Origin: Tritrichomonas musculus
Taxonomy: Eukaryota; Parabasalia; Tritrichomonadida; Tritrichomonadidae
Direction of reading: 5' to 3'
NCBI GenBank assembly: GCA_039105265.1
Contig: JAPFFF010000002.1
Coordinates: forward strand, 5,580,001 to 5,644,000
DNA length: 64,000 bases
The notes under the pieces were generated by a model. That model was not told where the DNA came from. It searched no databases and saw only the letters and a list, made by a program, of their open reading frames with translations. Position 1 is the first letter of the stretch, and each line of letters begins with the position of its first letter. Below are positions 9,299-20,407 of this stretch, in pieces. Position numbers and translations under genes: made by a program.

Positions 9299-10950
9299 AC
9301 CCCGTAAAATATTGAATTTTTAGAATTGCGGGGACGATAGAAATAAACGTATAGTGACAACTTAACTTTTTCTATAAGTAGTGAAAAATCCATAAAAGTG
9401 ACAAATTAATTTATTAGATGTATTTATTTTTTTTCTAATTTATAGGTTAAGAGCTTTTCTGTATCAAACTATTTCACTTAAACTAATATGCTTATAATTG
9501 AAACCAAGGCAGCAGAGTTCATTTTCCACTGCAGCAAATGGCGATATCTCAAAACTCAGTAGAAAAGAATCCGGCTCATGTCACACGCATTAAAGCATTC
9601 CCACAGAAAGATCCTCAATTCCGCGAGAGCTTTGCTCACTTTTTTCCACTGCAGCAAATGGCGATATCTCAAAGCTCAGTAGAAAAGAATCCGGCTCATG
9701 TCACACGCATTAAAGCATTCCCACAGAAAGATCCTCAATTCCGCGAGAGCTTTGCTCACTTTTTTCCACTGCAGCAAATGGCGATATCTCAAAGCTCAGT
9801 AGAAAAGAATCCGGCTCATGTCACACGCATTAAAGCATTCCCGCGGAAAGATCCTCAATTCCGCGAGAGCTTTGCTCACTTTTTTTCCACTGCAGCAAAT
9901 GATGATATATCAAGATTCATTAAAAAAAAAATAAAAATATTTTAATATATGATTTTATTATTACCTTTAGTTGAATGATGACTTTTAATAATACTTATCA
10001 TCATATCTTTTAGAAATGAAATCATCATATATGATTTATTATTCACATTTCATCATTATTAAAATTTTATGTCCACCTTTCTAAATAATTTCTTATATAA
10101 ATAAAATATTAAATCAAAATATATTAAAAGATATTAAAATATCTGTTTGCATAATCAAATATATCTACATTATATCGGTGTAATTTTTCAAAAGGATTAA
10201 ACTTTTTCTGTACAATTATAAAAAGCATTCAAAAAACTAAAACTAAAAATTCTTTATATTTTCTTTTTTTAATAATATAAATGATAAATATATTTATAAA
10301 TAAAACTAACTGCATATTCAAAATATTCGAAAAAATTGAAAATCAAAAAATATCAAAATGATCATTTTGGTGAGAAATAAAATAAATAGTTTTATCTAAT
10401 GTTTAAAAAGAACACGCCAATTATAACAAAACTTGTCAATCTTATTGCTTATAATTGACTGTATATCTGAAAAAATTCAGATATTTAATTGATTTTTTTG
10501 AAACTCAATACAGAAAAAAAGTTCTTTTCACTTTTTACATATAAATATCAATTATACTAGTCAAATTATCAATACTTTAATAAAGAAGAAATGGCCGATT
10601 TCAAAGCGGGAGAAAAATATTCAAAATTCAATTATATTTTTAAAATTAAACAATTATGCAAATGTCATATATTTATTCCTCATGAAATAAAAAACATTAT
10701 TTTTTATGGCAATAGCTCAATTTTGTTTTCACAATGAGATAAATCCAAAATATATGAAAAAAAATCGATTTAACGTACATAAACGTATGAAAAATATAAC
10801 CACATAAACTTTTTCAAAACGAAAACTTTTTAAATACAAAAAATTAAATTCAATTAGACCATTCAAATTTATTTTTTATCAATAAATTGAGAGTTTTTAT
10901 TAATTGACATTTTATCCCCGCAATTCTAAAAATTCAATATTTTACGGGGT
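9299..10950. repeat. Perfect 36-bp inverted repeat pair nested in the hAT-like element
   Basis: The sequence starting ACCCCGTAAAATATTG and ending GAATTGCGGGGA at 9299-9334 recurs perfectly as its reverse complement at 10915-10950. Each copy also has complementary ends (CCCCG and CGGGG), so each could fold alone. The pair may mark a second transposon inserted in the first. No target duplication is evident around it. Confidence 0.6.
9522..9900. repeat. 120-bp tandem minisatellite, three units, open in a 40-residue frame
   Basis: Three units of 120 bases run in tandem between anchors TTTTCCACTGCAGCAAATG, with only a few substitutions and one added T at the end of the last unit. The unit length is 40 codons, so one plus-strand frame from 9538 stays open and repeats a peptide beginning MAISQ and containing VEKNPAHVTRIKAF. 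Base composition is clearly less AT-rich than the surroundings. It may be a captured fragment of a gene. I do not recognise the peptide and do not claim that it is translated. Confidence 0.75.
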
Positions 10951-11081
10951 ATTTAATTTTAAATAAATATTTTAATTATAAATATAATTACTCGTTTATA
11001 AAAAGTATATTATTATATTTCTTCTTCAGAAATCTCATTATATCCATCTTCAATAAACAATCAAAATTTTCGAATTAATTA

Positions 11082-11534
11082 GAAAAAAATTGAATAAGGA
11101 CGATCAAAATTGACCAAATAAATACACAAAACCAAAATTGAATTAAAAACGATACAATGATTCAAAAAGTAGAAACGATAAGCATTTTTATTATTGTGGT
11201 TTAGAGATGCAGAAGATCTCACAATTTACGTTCCAGAAGCTTAAAACATGAGCTTCCTCGCAAAAAAATGTTCGACATTTCTAAATCTCAGAAATTTAGC
11301 TGGTGAATCTCCCTGCAGTAGGAATTCACAAGCTAAACCTCCAAGATATAGACTGAGAACATCCCTGCAGAAGAAGTTCAAAATCTAAGTCCCAGAGTTC
11401 TTGTTAAAAAAGGCGCCACAATAATAAAAATGCTTATCGTTTCTACTTTTTGAATCATTGTATCGTTTTTAATTCAATTTTGGTTTTGTGTATTTATTTG
11501 GTCGATTTTGATCGTCCTTATTCAATTTTTTTTC
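11082..11534. repeat. Long near-perfect hairpin: 118-bp arms around a 216-bp loop
   Basis: The left arm (11082-11199) and right arm (11416-11534) are reverse complements with one clear substitution and one length difference in an A/T run. Arm words include ATACACAAAACCAAAATTG and ACGATACAATGATTC. The loop (11200-11415) is less AT-rich and contains CCCTGCAG twice. Transcription through it would give a long double-stranded RNA stem. Confidence 0.8.
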
Positions 11535-11881
11535 TGATGATATTTGCACAAACCCTTTCAAAAAGCAGGCACGAAAATTCAATACTTCTACATAGAGCCA
11601 TGAAATTTAAGAGAATCAGATACAATTTTTTTTAAAAAAAAATACCGTCAAAAAACCTGACGTTCGATACAAATTTTCCATTTTTGTATCGATACATCGG
11701 TATTTTATCGATATATACCGTTACCGGCGGTTAGAGCCGGTAATATCGATATTTTACCGGAAAAATAACCGCTACCGGAGAGGATCGATACACAACCCTG
11801 ATTCATTTATGAAATAAAATGAACTGATAATTGCAACAAACTACTCGATAGGTGCATATAAGAATTTCTTTTAAATATGTA

Positions 11882-12332
11882 GGCTTGTTATTCTGATATC
11901 AATTATCAGGTTTGGCACTTTTTTTAACTCAGATAATCGATAATAAAATGCTATCGATTGGAACTTTAAATTGATGAATTCGATTATCAAGTATGAAATG
12001 TGATACAAAAAAATATGCTTTTGATATCGAATCTTGATTAATCGAAATTAATACCTGAAAAAACCATTAAAAATAGTATTTAAATGGCATAAAATAAATA
12101 TATTCTAACTTATTATGTAAAAGAATCAACTTTTATTAAATTTTATAACGGATATGTGAAGTAATCAGTATAAAAAGTATACAAAATTTTGATACGTTTA
12201 AAAATTTTGAATATTGATTATCGATCTTTTATTTTTATTCATTATTGATATCAGAGATAAAATATTTGATTTGATATTGATATCAGAAAAATGGATCAAT
12301 TATCGATATCGAAAATCGAGACTTAACAAGCC
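11882..12332. repeat. 451-bp interspersed repeat with short terminal inverted repeats
   Basis: The unit starts GGCTTGTTATTCTGATATC and ends with TAACAAGCC, giving short inverted termini. The interior is rich in ATCGATA and GATATC words. The first ~110 bases recur at 37739-37852, so this is a dispersed family. No coding frame or convincing target duplication is seen. It is probably a small DNA transposon. Confidence 0.55.
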
Positions 12333-12620
12333 AATAAATATGGGCATCGATAATTTCATTAATCCATTGATATTAGATGTAATATCAATTTGTAATATTT
12401 TATATTAAACATAATATATATATTAGATATAAATAAATGAATATACATGTTTACAATAAATGAATATTTATATTAAAATTGTCATAAAATTTAAACACTT
12501 TTTAAAAGGTTATTTCAAATATTTCAATATCTCATAAATATTAAGATATATATTGATATATATATATTCAAAAATATTGAGATATGAATTCAAAATACAT
12601 TCTGAATTTTTTTTTTTCAA
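12333..12620. other. AT-rich spacer between repeats
   Basis: I see no gene, RNA or repeat boundary in this stretch of TATA-like simple sequence. Confidence 0.5.
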
Positions 12621-12622
12621 AT

Positions 12623-13698
12623 GGGTGGTGCAACGATAAAAAAATACTTTTGTTTTATATTTATAATTTAAATATAATGATATATATTATAAGAGTTAAA
12701 TGAGGTCCGGAACTACAAAATTAATGCTGCGCAACTATATATGTATATTAAAATTGAATGAGAAAAAAAATAATCTTATTCAGAATTTTCTCAATTTAAA
12801 ATTCAATAAAATCTTATCAATTTTTGTTTCTCAGAAAATATGAGTAACTAAATTCTTATGTTTTTATATTAACATTAGAATCTACTAATATTGAATATGA
12901 TATTTATTTATAATTATATACATATATATATTATAATATTTTTAATAACATTTACAAGTTATTTTTAATAAGATATAATAATATAGAATTGAATGAAATA
13001 AAATAATTATATTTATACAATATCATTCAATAAATTAAGAATGGTGCTTGAAATAATTTTTCTAAACTATTATCAAAAACTGTTAAGTACAAAAAAATTT
13101 TTTAATTTATGCTTATTTTATTTATTATAAACATATTTAAAATGAAAATCAAATATATATTAAATATAACTTATATATGATATGAAAACCGAATAATACA
13201 AAATAATATTGGATATATATTGAATGGTATTTGATGCAAATTTCATTTTGAAATAAAGTTGCGCACGATTAAATGTGATTATTTTATAGTATACAATCAT
13301 ATATATCACATAAATAAAAATATGTATTGATACTTTATATTATCTAGAATTTGTTTGATATTTCAGAAAAGTTAAATCTATATGGCATACAACCAAAAAA
13401 TGCAATTTTTTTAATCACATTGAAGATAAAATTATTTTTAACTAAATTATTAGAAAATGGAAATGTATCTGAATATAAAATAATACATTATACTACTGAA
13501 AATCAATATCATTTCATGATATTTCACATTAAATGATTTCCAAAAAAGTTTGAATAGCTCAATGAATTATCATTTAAAATTATTTAATTAAAAATACAAA
13601 GAGTTCTATATGGAATTTATTTAATTATATTAAATAGAAAAAGAGATATTCATAAATTTTCACAAAACGTGTAACGTATTTTTATCGTTGCACCACCC
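12623..13698. mobile_element. Inverted-repeat element with GGGTGGTGCAACGATAAAAA termini
   Basis: GGGTGGTGCAACGATAAAAA at 12623 reappears as its reverse complement ending at 13698, giving an element of about 1.08 kb. Internal GCGCAAC words near 12728 and 13260 are also in opposite orientation. The interior is AT-rich and has no recognisable transposase. The 61-codon frame at 13351-13536 has no signature. No clear target duplication is visible, so the superfamily is open. Confidence 0.6.
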
Positions 13699-14426
13699 AT
13701 TTTTTCAATGCTCCATTTTCTATTGATACTGAATAAATGAATAAATCTAAAAATAAAATATAACAAAATTGAAATAATTATATTAGGCTTTGAGTTAATT
13801 AAAAATATAAAATATTTGAAATATATTTTTTTATATTTTTTTTTATTGATTGAAACCAAGAAGAATAATAGTTTTGTTTACCAAAGAGATATACATTCAT
13901 GTATTTAAAGTAATTTTAATGAATATGAGTTCTAGCAACAATTTTTTTGTCAAAATAAAAATCAAACCTTAATCATGCTGATGATAGTAATAATATATTA
14001 TTTTATGCTCACGAGAGTAAAATATCATGCTAACATGAAGAAAAACATTAATATCTCCTTTGGAGTATAAATAAATAATAATTATTAAAACAAATGCAAA
14101 TATTTAAAGTTAAAGAAAGAATAATTAATTTAAATAATTTAACATCATAATATAAATATAAAAAATATATCGAAAAAACAATATCATAAAAAGATATGAA
14201 AAAAAAAATATTTTTATTAAATTGAATATTTATTGTAATTATTTTTCACAAAAAAAGTTTTTTGTTTACCGATGCATTTATCAAATAAAACCCGACAATA
14301 TTATATTCAATTTTTAATAATACATTAATTACAATATATATTTAAAAAATAAAGCAATTTTGTATTTTTACCGTTACTATACACATATTTTGAGGCGGTA
14401 CTGTATTGGGTTTTGAAAATAGAAAA
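13699..14426. other. AT-rich upstream region of the kinase gene
   Basis: No gene is visible in about 730 bases. The promoter of the kinase-LRR gene must lie in the last part. No TCA-Y-W initiator stands out close to the ATG. Confidence 0.5.
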
Positions 14427-17400
14427 ATGAATGAAACCCTCATCAATCTAAACATTTTCAACAAAAACACTAAAGAATTAATAGGACATGGTTCATTTGC
14501 TAATGTCTACAAAGTTGAAAAACTTGGTACAGGAAAAATATTTGCTGCAAAAGTTTTAAATGAAGAATTTAATTATGTACAAGATTTGTCTAGCGATGAA
14601 AAAGAAAAAGTTACCAATTTAATTAGAGAAATAAATTTACTTTCATTTTTGGATCATCCATCAATTATTAAACTTATTGGTATTAGCAAAACAGATTTTG
14701 ATAATCGTCCCAAGCCAACTATAATTACCAGTTACGAACCCAATGGATCACTCAATAGCATCATTTCAAAACCGTCATCGGAATGGACTCCAACCAAAAA
14801 ACTAATCAATATATATGGAATAGCTTCTGGCTTATCCTTCTTACATTTGCATGAAATTTTACACAGAGATATGAAGCCAGACAACATATTAATGGATGAG
14901 AATTTATTTCCAAAAATTTCTGATTTCGGCCTTGCCAAAATTACATCTTTTATTTCAGAGACGATAAATAATCCCTCAAAAAACGATTTCAAGGGGACTC
15001 CAATATATTCAGCCCCAGAAATATTCAAAACCCAAAGTTATTCCAAAAAAAGCGACATTTATGCATTCGCCATTATTACATATCAAATTCTGACAGGGAA
15101 AAATCCTTTCCAAAACATGTTATTTTTTGACATAATAAATAGAATTATGCTGGGAAACTTTCCAGTCATCCCTGATGTCGTTCCTCTCGCTTATAAAGAT
15201 CTAATTAACAGATGCTGGTCGCTTGACCCTGAAAGTAGACCCGATGCTTCTGACATTGTGAAAGAACTCAAAGAGAATAAAGAATATATCACTGAAGAGA
15301 TCAATGAAGAAGAATTTCTTGACTATGTCTATTATATAGACAACTATAAAGCATCTTTTGATCATAGCCATCTAATTCATTATAAAGAGCTGATCCATAA
15401 AGAATGCAATGAAGAAGAAACAGAAGAAAATCCTCTTGAAAGGGAATCTCCACATGAAGCCAAACTTAAAAAAGTTCCTACAATTCCAAAAACGCCACAA
15501 AAAGTTCAACATTATCAAGAACAACAATATAAAGCTTCAATACGTAAAGTACTTTCTGATAACGACATTCATCTTCATGCAATTTCACCGCGAAGCCTCC
15601 TCAACAAGAAGCGGAAAGACACAATTTGCTTGTTTCCATTAGATGAGCTCCACAAATTGAGTGAAGAATGCCAGAATCTGGTGCAGAATGCAAAAACTGA
15701 TCCAGAAGTCCAGTACAATATTGGCAAAGATTTGATTGAAGGAAAAAACGGTTTTTCTCAAAATATTGAAATAGGTGTGAAATATTTGAAAGCATCGATT
15801 TCTCATAAATGTGTTGATGCATTAATTTATTATAGTCAAATGCTTGTTGACGGAATTTTGGTCCTAGAGAACTTGAAGGAAGCGAAGAACTATCTCAAGT
15901 ATTGCAAAGATTCACGAGCTTTACTCTTGCTTGGAAAGATATACGAAAAAGAGAAGGATTTTAATGTTTCTTTCAAAAAATATAAACAAAGCTCAGATGA
16001 AGGAAACGTAGAGGCAATGTACAAATGTGGAACAATGCTTTTGAGAGGATTAGGATGCACTTCTGATATCGAGAAGGGAATCGAGATGCTCAAAGTTTCA
16101 TCACGAAACAAATTTCATGAAAGTGAAGTTTTCCTTCAAGTATATGAACAACTCAAAAAGTTGCCTGGTTTCAATGAATTGGATGGACCAGGTCAGTTCT
16201 TTTTCACACAGAAGATAATTTTAAATGAAGATGGATCGATGAACCAAATAAATGTTTTGCCAATAGAAACTGAAAAATTATTCAAAAAGAATTTTTTGGA
16301 TTCACAAGATTTCATCAATTTTATGAGAAATTTTGAAAGTATCAATTTTCAATTGAATTATTCATCAACAAAATTCAATTCAATTTATTTGGCACTTTCT
16401 AAAATAAAAAAAGAACAAGTAAATCATATTGAAATCATTGTTGATATTTCATCTCCAGTTGAAAATGATTCTTTTAAAGATTATCCTTTAGTATCACAAA
16501 TTATTATTTCAGAGATTGCATCGATAGGTAAAGGATTGTTCAGAGATTGCATCAATTTGAAAGAAGTTTCAATACCACCATCAGTTACAACTATTCTTGA
16601 TAATGCTTTTGATGGATGCAAATCATTAACATCGATAACAATTCCTTCTACAGTAACTTCAATTGGTTCATTTGCATTTCACAAATGTTCATCATTGATT
16701 GAAATAACAATTCCAGATTCTGTTGTTGATATCCATCCAAATGCATTTAGTGGATGCTCTTCATTGAAAAACATTAAATGCCTTTCAACAGACAAAATTA
16801 CTTGCATTCCTGATTTTGCTTTTGAAGGCTGTTCATCTTTAGAAGAGTTTCAAATTCCTTTATCAGCAATTTACATTGGCAATGATTCTTTCGCTGGATG
16901 CTATTCTTTGAAAGAGATTATTATTACGAGATTTGTTACTTACATTGGCAACAATGCATTTAGTCACTGTCATTCATTAACAAATGTAATTATTCCTTAT
17001 TCTGTCAATCATATTGGTGAAAATGCTTTCAGTAAATGTTTGTCATTAACAAGTATTGAAATTCCTAATTCCGTCATTTTTTTGGGATCAAATGCATTTG
17101 AAGGTTGTTCAAAACTTTCTGAAGTATTTATAATAAATAGATTATCAAGTTCTGAACGTTCACGATCAAAACAATTGATTCTAAAACTTGATGGTCAATC
17201 ATTGAAGCCTGATAAAAGTTTGAATTCAAAAAGAAGTGTTTCAATGAGAATAGAAAACATTAATTCATTGAAAGAAATAAATAAATCTTCATTTAGAAAT
17301 TGTACCTCGTTGATACAATTTAATATTCCTTATTCTGTGAAAAAGATAAAAGACTATTCTTTTTATAATTGTACTTCATTATTAGAGCCTCTTTTCTCTC

Positions 17401-18119
17401 CTTTGTTGACTCATATCGGCGAGTATTCGTTTTACATGTGTTCTTCATTGACTCATTTAACGTTTCCATCATCATTGGAAGAAATTAAAAAACACGCTTT
17501 CGATGAATGTACTTCAATTATTCAGATATCAATTCCAATGTCAATAAGGTTAATTGATGAATATGCATTTTGTAGATGCACTTCTATTAAAGAAGTAAAA
17601 TTTGAAGCTTCAATATTTCCTTCTGAAAAAGTTCCTCCAAATATTGTTATCGGACAACATGTTTTTGATAAATGTTCAGCATTAAAAAATATACAAATTC
17701 CTCCTTTTGTTGCCTATATTGAAAGTTGCTTGTTCACCAGATGCATATTATTAACTGAGATCGAAATTCCTTCTTCTGTAAAAACAATCGAAAGATGCGC
17801 TTTTTTTGGTTGCTCTTCTTTAACCAAAATAAAATTTCCTTCTTCATTGGAATCAATTGGATCTTACGCATTTCAAGAATGCACTTCTCTTGTAGAGTTG
17901 TCAATCCCTTCTTCCGTTTCAAAAATCGGTATTCGTTGTTTTTGCAAGTGCTCTTCTTTGGCTCGTGTAGAATTTCTTTCTTCTGAAATATTTTTTGACT
18001 TAGAAGTGTTTAAAAACTGCGATTCTTTAAAACAAGTAACAATTTTGTCTTCTTTGGAATTAGACCTGGAAAATATTGGAATCAGACCTGATGATTCATT
18101 TAAATTATTAAAAATATAA
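14427..18119 (+). CDS. TKL-type protein kinase fused to Sel1 repeats and BspA-type LRR_5 array
   Basis: The first ATG is at 14427 (the frame is open slightly upstream from a TTG), giving 1,230 residues. The kinase domain spans about 12-280: glycine loop GHGSFANVYK at 20-29, lysine K42 in AAKVL, HRDMKPDN at 146-153, DFG at 166-168, and GTPIYSAPE with APE at 196-198, ending in RCWSLDPESRPDA. All catalytic motifs are present, so it should phosphorylate Ser/Thr. A basic linker follows. At about 428-575 come Sel1/TPR-like helices (YNIGKDLIEGKNGF, EAMYKCGTMLLRGLG). From about 690 to 1215 come LRR_5 units of the IPSSVxxIGxxAFxxC type, similar to those in the 4089-8288 protein. Kinase plus Sel1 is a common trichomonad plan, and the added LRR_5 tail suggests exon-less domain shuffling. 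The substrate is unknown. Confidence 0.9.
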   Translation: MNETLINLNIFNKNTKELIGHGSFANVYKVEKLGTGKIFAAKVLNEEFNYVQDLSSDEKEKVTNLIREINLLSFLDHPSIIKLIGISKTDFDNRPKPTIITSYEPNGSLNSIISKPSSEWTPTKKLINIYGIASGLSFLHLHEILHRDMKPDNILMDENLFPKISDFGLAKITSFISETINNPSKNDFKGTPIYSAPEIFKTQSYSKKSDIYAFAIITYQILTGKNPFQNMLFFDIINRIMLGNFPVIPDVVPLAYKDLINRCWSLDPESRPDASDIVKELKENKEYITEEINEEEFLDYVYYIDNYKASFDHSHLIHYKELIHKECNEEETEENPLERESPHEAKLKKVPTIPKTPQKVQHYQEQQYKASIRKVLSDNDIHLHAISPRSLLNKKRKDTICLFPLDELHKLSEECQNLVQNAKTDPEVQYNIGKDLIEGKNGFSQNIEIGVKYLKASISHKCVDALIYYSQMLVDGILVLENLKEAKNYLKYCKDSRALLLLGKIYEKEKDFNVSFKKYKQSSDEGNVEAMYKCGTMLLRGLGCTSDIEKGIEMLKVSSRNKFHESEVFLQVYEQLKKLPGFNELDGPGQFFFTQKIILNEDGSMNQINVLPIETEKLFKKNFLDSQDFINFMRNFESINFQLNYSSTKFNSIYLALSKIKKEQVNHIEIIVDISSPVENDSFKDYPLVSQIIISEIASIGKGLFRDCINLKEVSIPPSVTTILDNAFDGCKSLTSITIPSTVTSIGSFAFHKCSSLIEITIPDSVVDIHPNAFSGCSSLKNIKCLSTDKITCIPDFAFEGCSSLEEFQIPLSAIYIGNDSFAGCYSLKEIIITRFVTYIGNNAFSHCHSLTNVIIPYSVNHIGENAFSKCLSLTSIEIPNSVIFLGSNAFEGCSKLSEVFIINRLSSSERSRSKQLILKLDGQSLKPDKSLNSKRSVSMRIENINSLKEINKSSFRNCTSLIQFNIPYSVKKIKDYSFYNCTSLLEPLFSPLLTHIGEYSFYMCSSLTHLTFPSSLEEIKKHAFDECTSIIQISIPMSIRLIDEYAFCRCTSIKEVKFEASIFPSEKVPPNIVIGQHVFDKCSALKNIQIPPFVAYIESCLFTRCILLTEIEIPSSVKTIERCAFFGCSSLTKIKFPSSLESIGSYAFQECTSLVELSIPSSVSKIGIRCFCKCSSLARVEFLSSEIFFDLEVFKNCDSLKQVTILSSLELDLENIGIRPDDSFKLLKI

Positions 18120-18732
18120 TTGATTTATATTAGCGAGTTTTATATAATATTTAATAATAAATTGGTTATCCTCTCAAAAAATAATATTAAAATTTTTTTT
18201 TTAGATTATAGATTTGATATCAATCATCAAGAGATGTTATGAAATGCGATGATAATTAATCTATATGATAAAGCTTAATTATGGTCGTGCACTTATCAAT
18301 ATGATAAATTATTTTGAATGAAAAAAGAAGATAAACCTAAATATGATAAATTCTATAATTTATATAACGGTCTATTATAAATTTCTCAAAACGATTTAGA
18401 AAAATAAAAATGCAATAATTTAAATTTAATTCTCATTTTCAATTTGTGTGCCATTGTGTTCCAAAATATAATTAACCATTTCTTTGAACATAATAAGCCT
18501 ATTGCAATTTAAATTATGGTTACCTTTGAATGGTTGAAAGATTTTTACTTCGCTTTGAGCTCAATCAAACAATATGAACAAAATTGGAGCCTGCTTATTT
18601 ATTTAATCCCAGTGATCAGCCTTTTAGCTTTCCCAGTATTTAAATATTAGAATTTTTCTTAATCAATCTTAATAATTTATTTGGCCGAATAAATTCAATA
18701 CTTATTTGATCGTTTTTTGTTATTTTCTAAAT
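18120..18732. other. Intergenic spacer
   Basis: There is no supported gene between the kinase stop and the decayed LRR gene. The DNA is slightly less AT-rich near 18500-18620 but shows no coherent frame. Confidence 0.5.
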
Positions 18733-20263
18733 ATGAGCACAAATAATCATTGTAAACTAAACAAAATTATATATTCATTAAACATCGAAGAAAAGACGGC
18801 TGGTGTCGAATCATGTGACAAAAATCTCCAAATAATTTATATTCCATATTCAATAAATTATAGTTACCAGTATCTTAAAGAAAGCTTTTCAAGATTCCTA
18901 CGTTCAATCAATTCAATTTCCACCAAATTCACAAATTCATACATTTGGTGCAGAATCATTTGCAAACACATTTATTAAATCCATGATGATTCCATCCAAA
19001 TTGACAACAATTGAAGAAAAAGTTTTTTATCGATGTTCAAATCTTGTTGAAATCGAAGTACCAACTAATTCTGAACTTAGAACAATCAAACAATACGCAT
19101 TCTCAGATTCATAAATTGAAACTTTAAATTTCCCAGCAAATCTTGTTAATCTGGAAAAATACTGGAATTCAGGGCTTACTAATTTAATAAATATCATAGT
19201 TGATCCTCGGAATCCACGATTTTGTTCTCTCGATAACAAAATGTTGCTTGGAAAATCGTCACTTGAAATTGATGATTACGACACACTTGTGATTGCATAT
19301 CGATACATAAAAAACGTAGTCATTCCAAGCTTTATCAAACATATCGGACCATATGCATTTGAGGAATGAGAAAATATTGATAAATTTGAAATCCCAGAAG
19401 ATTCAGAATTATTAACAATTGGTGAAGGTGCTTTCTGTGGATCATCAATTTCATATTTAAAAATTCCACCTTCATTAACAATGATTGACGAAGCTGCCTT
19501 TGAAAGATGTGGCCTTTATGAGCTTGAAATTCCACCAAATTCTAATCTTCAAACAATTAAACAATTTGCTTTTGCTGATTCATATATTCAGAGTCTGACA
19601 ATTCCAGCTAAACTCGTTGAACCAGAAAATTTCTGGTTTTCAAATGTAATAAATTTGGTTACAATTAAAGTGGATCCAATTAATCCTCGATATAAAGAAC
19701 ATGGTGATTTTATCATTGGTAAATCATCAATTAACAATGATGATTTTGATTCGATTATTTTCTATAATAGAAACGTCAGTAATGTTGAAATACCAAACTT
19801 TATAAGAGTAATTGATATTAATGCATTCCAATATTGTAGTGTTAGTGAAGTTGAAGTTGAAGAAAATTCTAAACTTGAACAGATTAAAAATGAAGCATTC
19901 ACTGGGTCATTGATCAAAAGCATTACAATTCCTTCCAGCGTTAAAATAATTCATGAGGCTGCATTCTCTCTTTGCCGTGATCTTCGGAGATTTGATTTTC
20001 AAGAAAATTCAAAGTTAGAAGAAATTAAATTTGAAGCTTTCTTTCAATCTGCAATTGTAAGTTTTATAATACCTGCATCTGTTAAAAATATTGATTGCAA
20101 TTCTTTTTCTCAATGTAACGAACTTGTAATTGTTGAATTTGAAGAAACTGAAAATCAACTTGATATATATAACCCATTTAAGGGATCTAGTCATGCTCTT
20201 ATTATGATCCCAGTTAAATTACTTTATTTACTAGACCTTTTAACTTATAAAAACTTTCGATAA
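18733..20263 (+). pseudogene. Decayed LRR_5 (BspA-like) gene
   Basis: An ATG at 18733 opens a frame (MSTNNHCKLNKIIYSLNIEE). After about 18875 the protein similarity moves to another frame (KAFQDSYVQSIQFPPNSQI) and then runs to the stop at 20263. That second frame has in-frame stops at 19112-19114 (TAA) and 19367-19369 (TGA). After the second it is open from about 19370, and the last 260 codons from 19481 are intact. The repeats are of an LRR_5 subtype with units such as LKIPPSLTMIDEAAFERCGL, and differ from the IPSSV-rich arrays of the neighbours. Three lesions in 1.5 kb point to a non-functional host gene copy. Sequencing error cannot be fully excluded for the frameshift. Confidence 0.8.
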
Positions 20264-20407
20264 AAACAATTTTCTCAAAAAAATTTATTCATGAATTTAA
20301 GTTTACTAATTAATAAACTAATTTGCATTAAAAATACTTTGTTAGATCTTTTTTTTTTTTAATAGATTTTAAAACAAATTCAATTTAAATTAAATATTTT
20401 TATAATT

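Larger units (their letters stand above)
9076..11800. mobile_element. Non-autonomous hAT-like DNA transposon, 2.7 kb, 8-bp target duplication
   Basis: The left end reads CAGCGTTGTTTATCGAT. The right end, reverse complemented, reads CAGGGTTGTGTATCGAT. The duplication ATTCATTT lies directly outside both ends (9068-9075 and 11801-11808). An 8-bp duplication with CAGGG-like termini is the hAT superfamily signature. The subterminal 150 bases at each end are rich in ACCGGTA, ATCGATAC and similar words in inverted orientation. No transposase frame is present. Inside lie a 120-bp minisatellite (9522-9900), a pair of 36-bp perfect inverted repeats (9299-9334 and 10915-10950) and a 118-bp-arm hairpin (11082-11534), so the element is composite or has captured other sequence. 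Confidence 0.8.

Noticed and set aside
9538-9945. 135-codon frame across the minisatellite as a gene
   Set aside because: It is open only because the 120-bp unit is a multiple of three, and it degenerates after the last unit. I recorded it as a repeat, not a gene.
14732-15028. 98-codon minus-strand frame inside the kinase gene
   Set aside because: It is antisense to a well-supported kinase domain with all motifs, and shows no features of its own.
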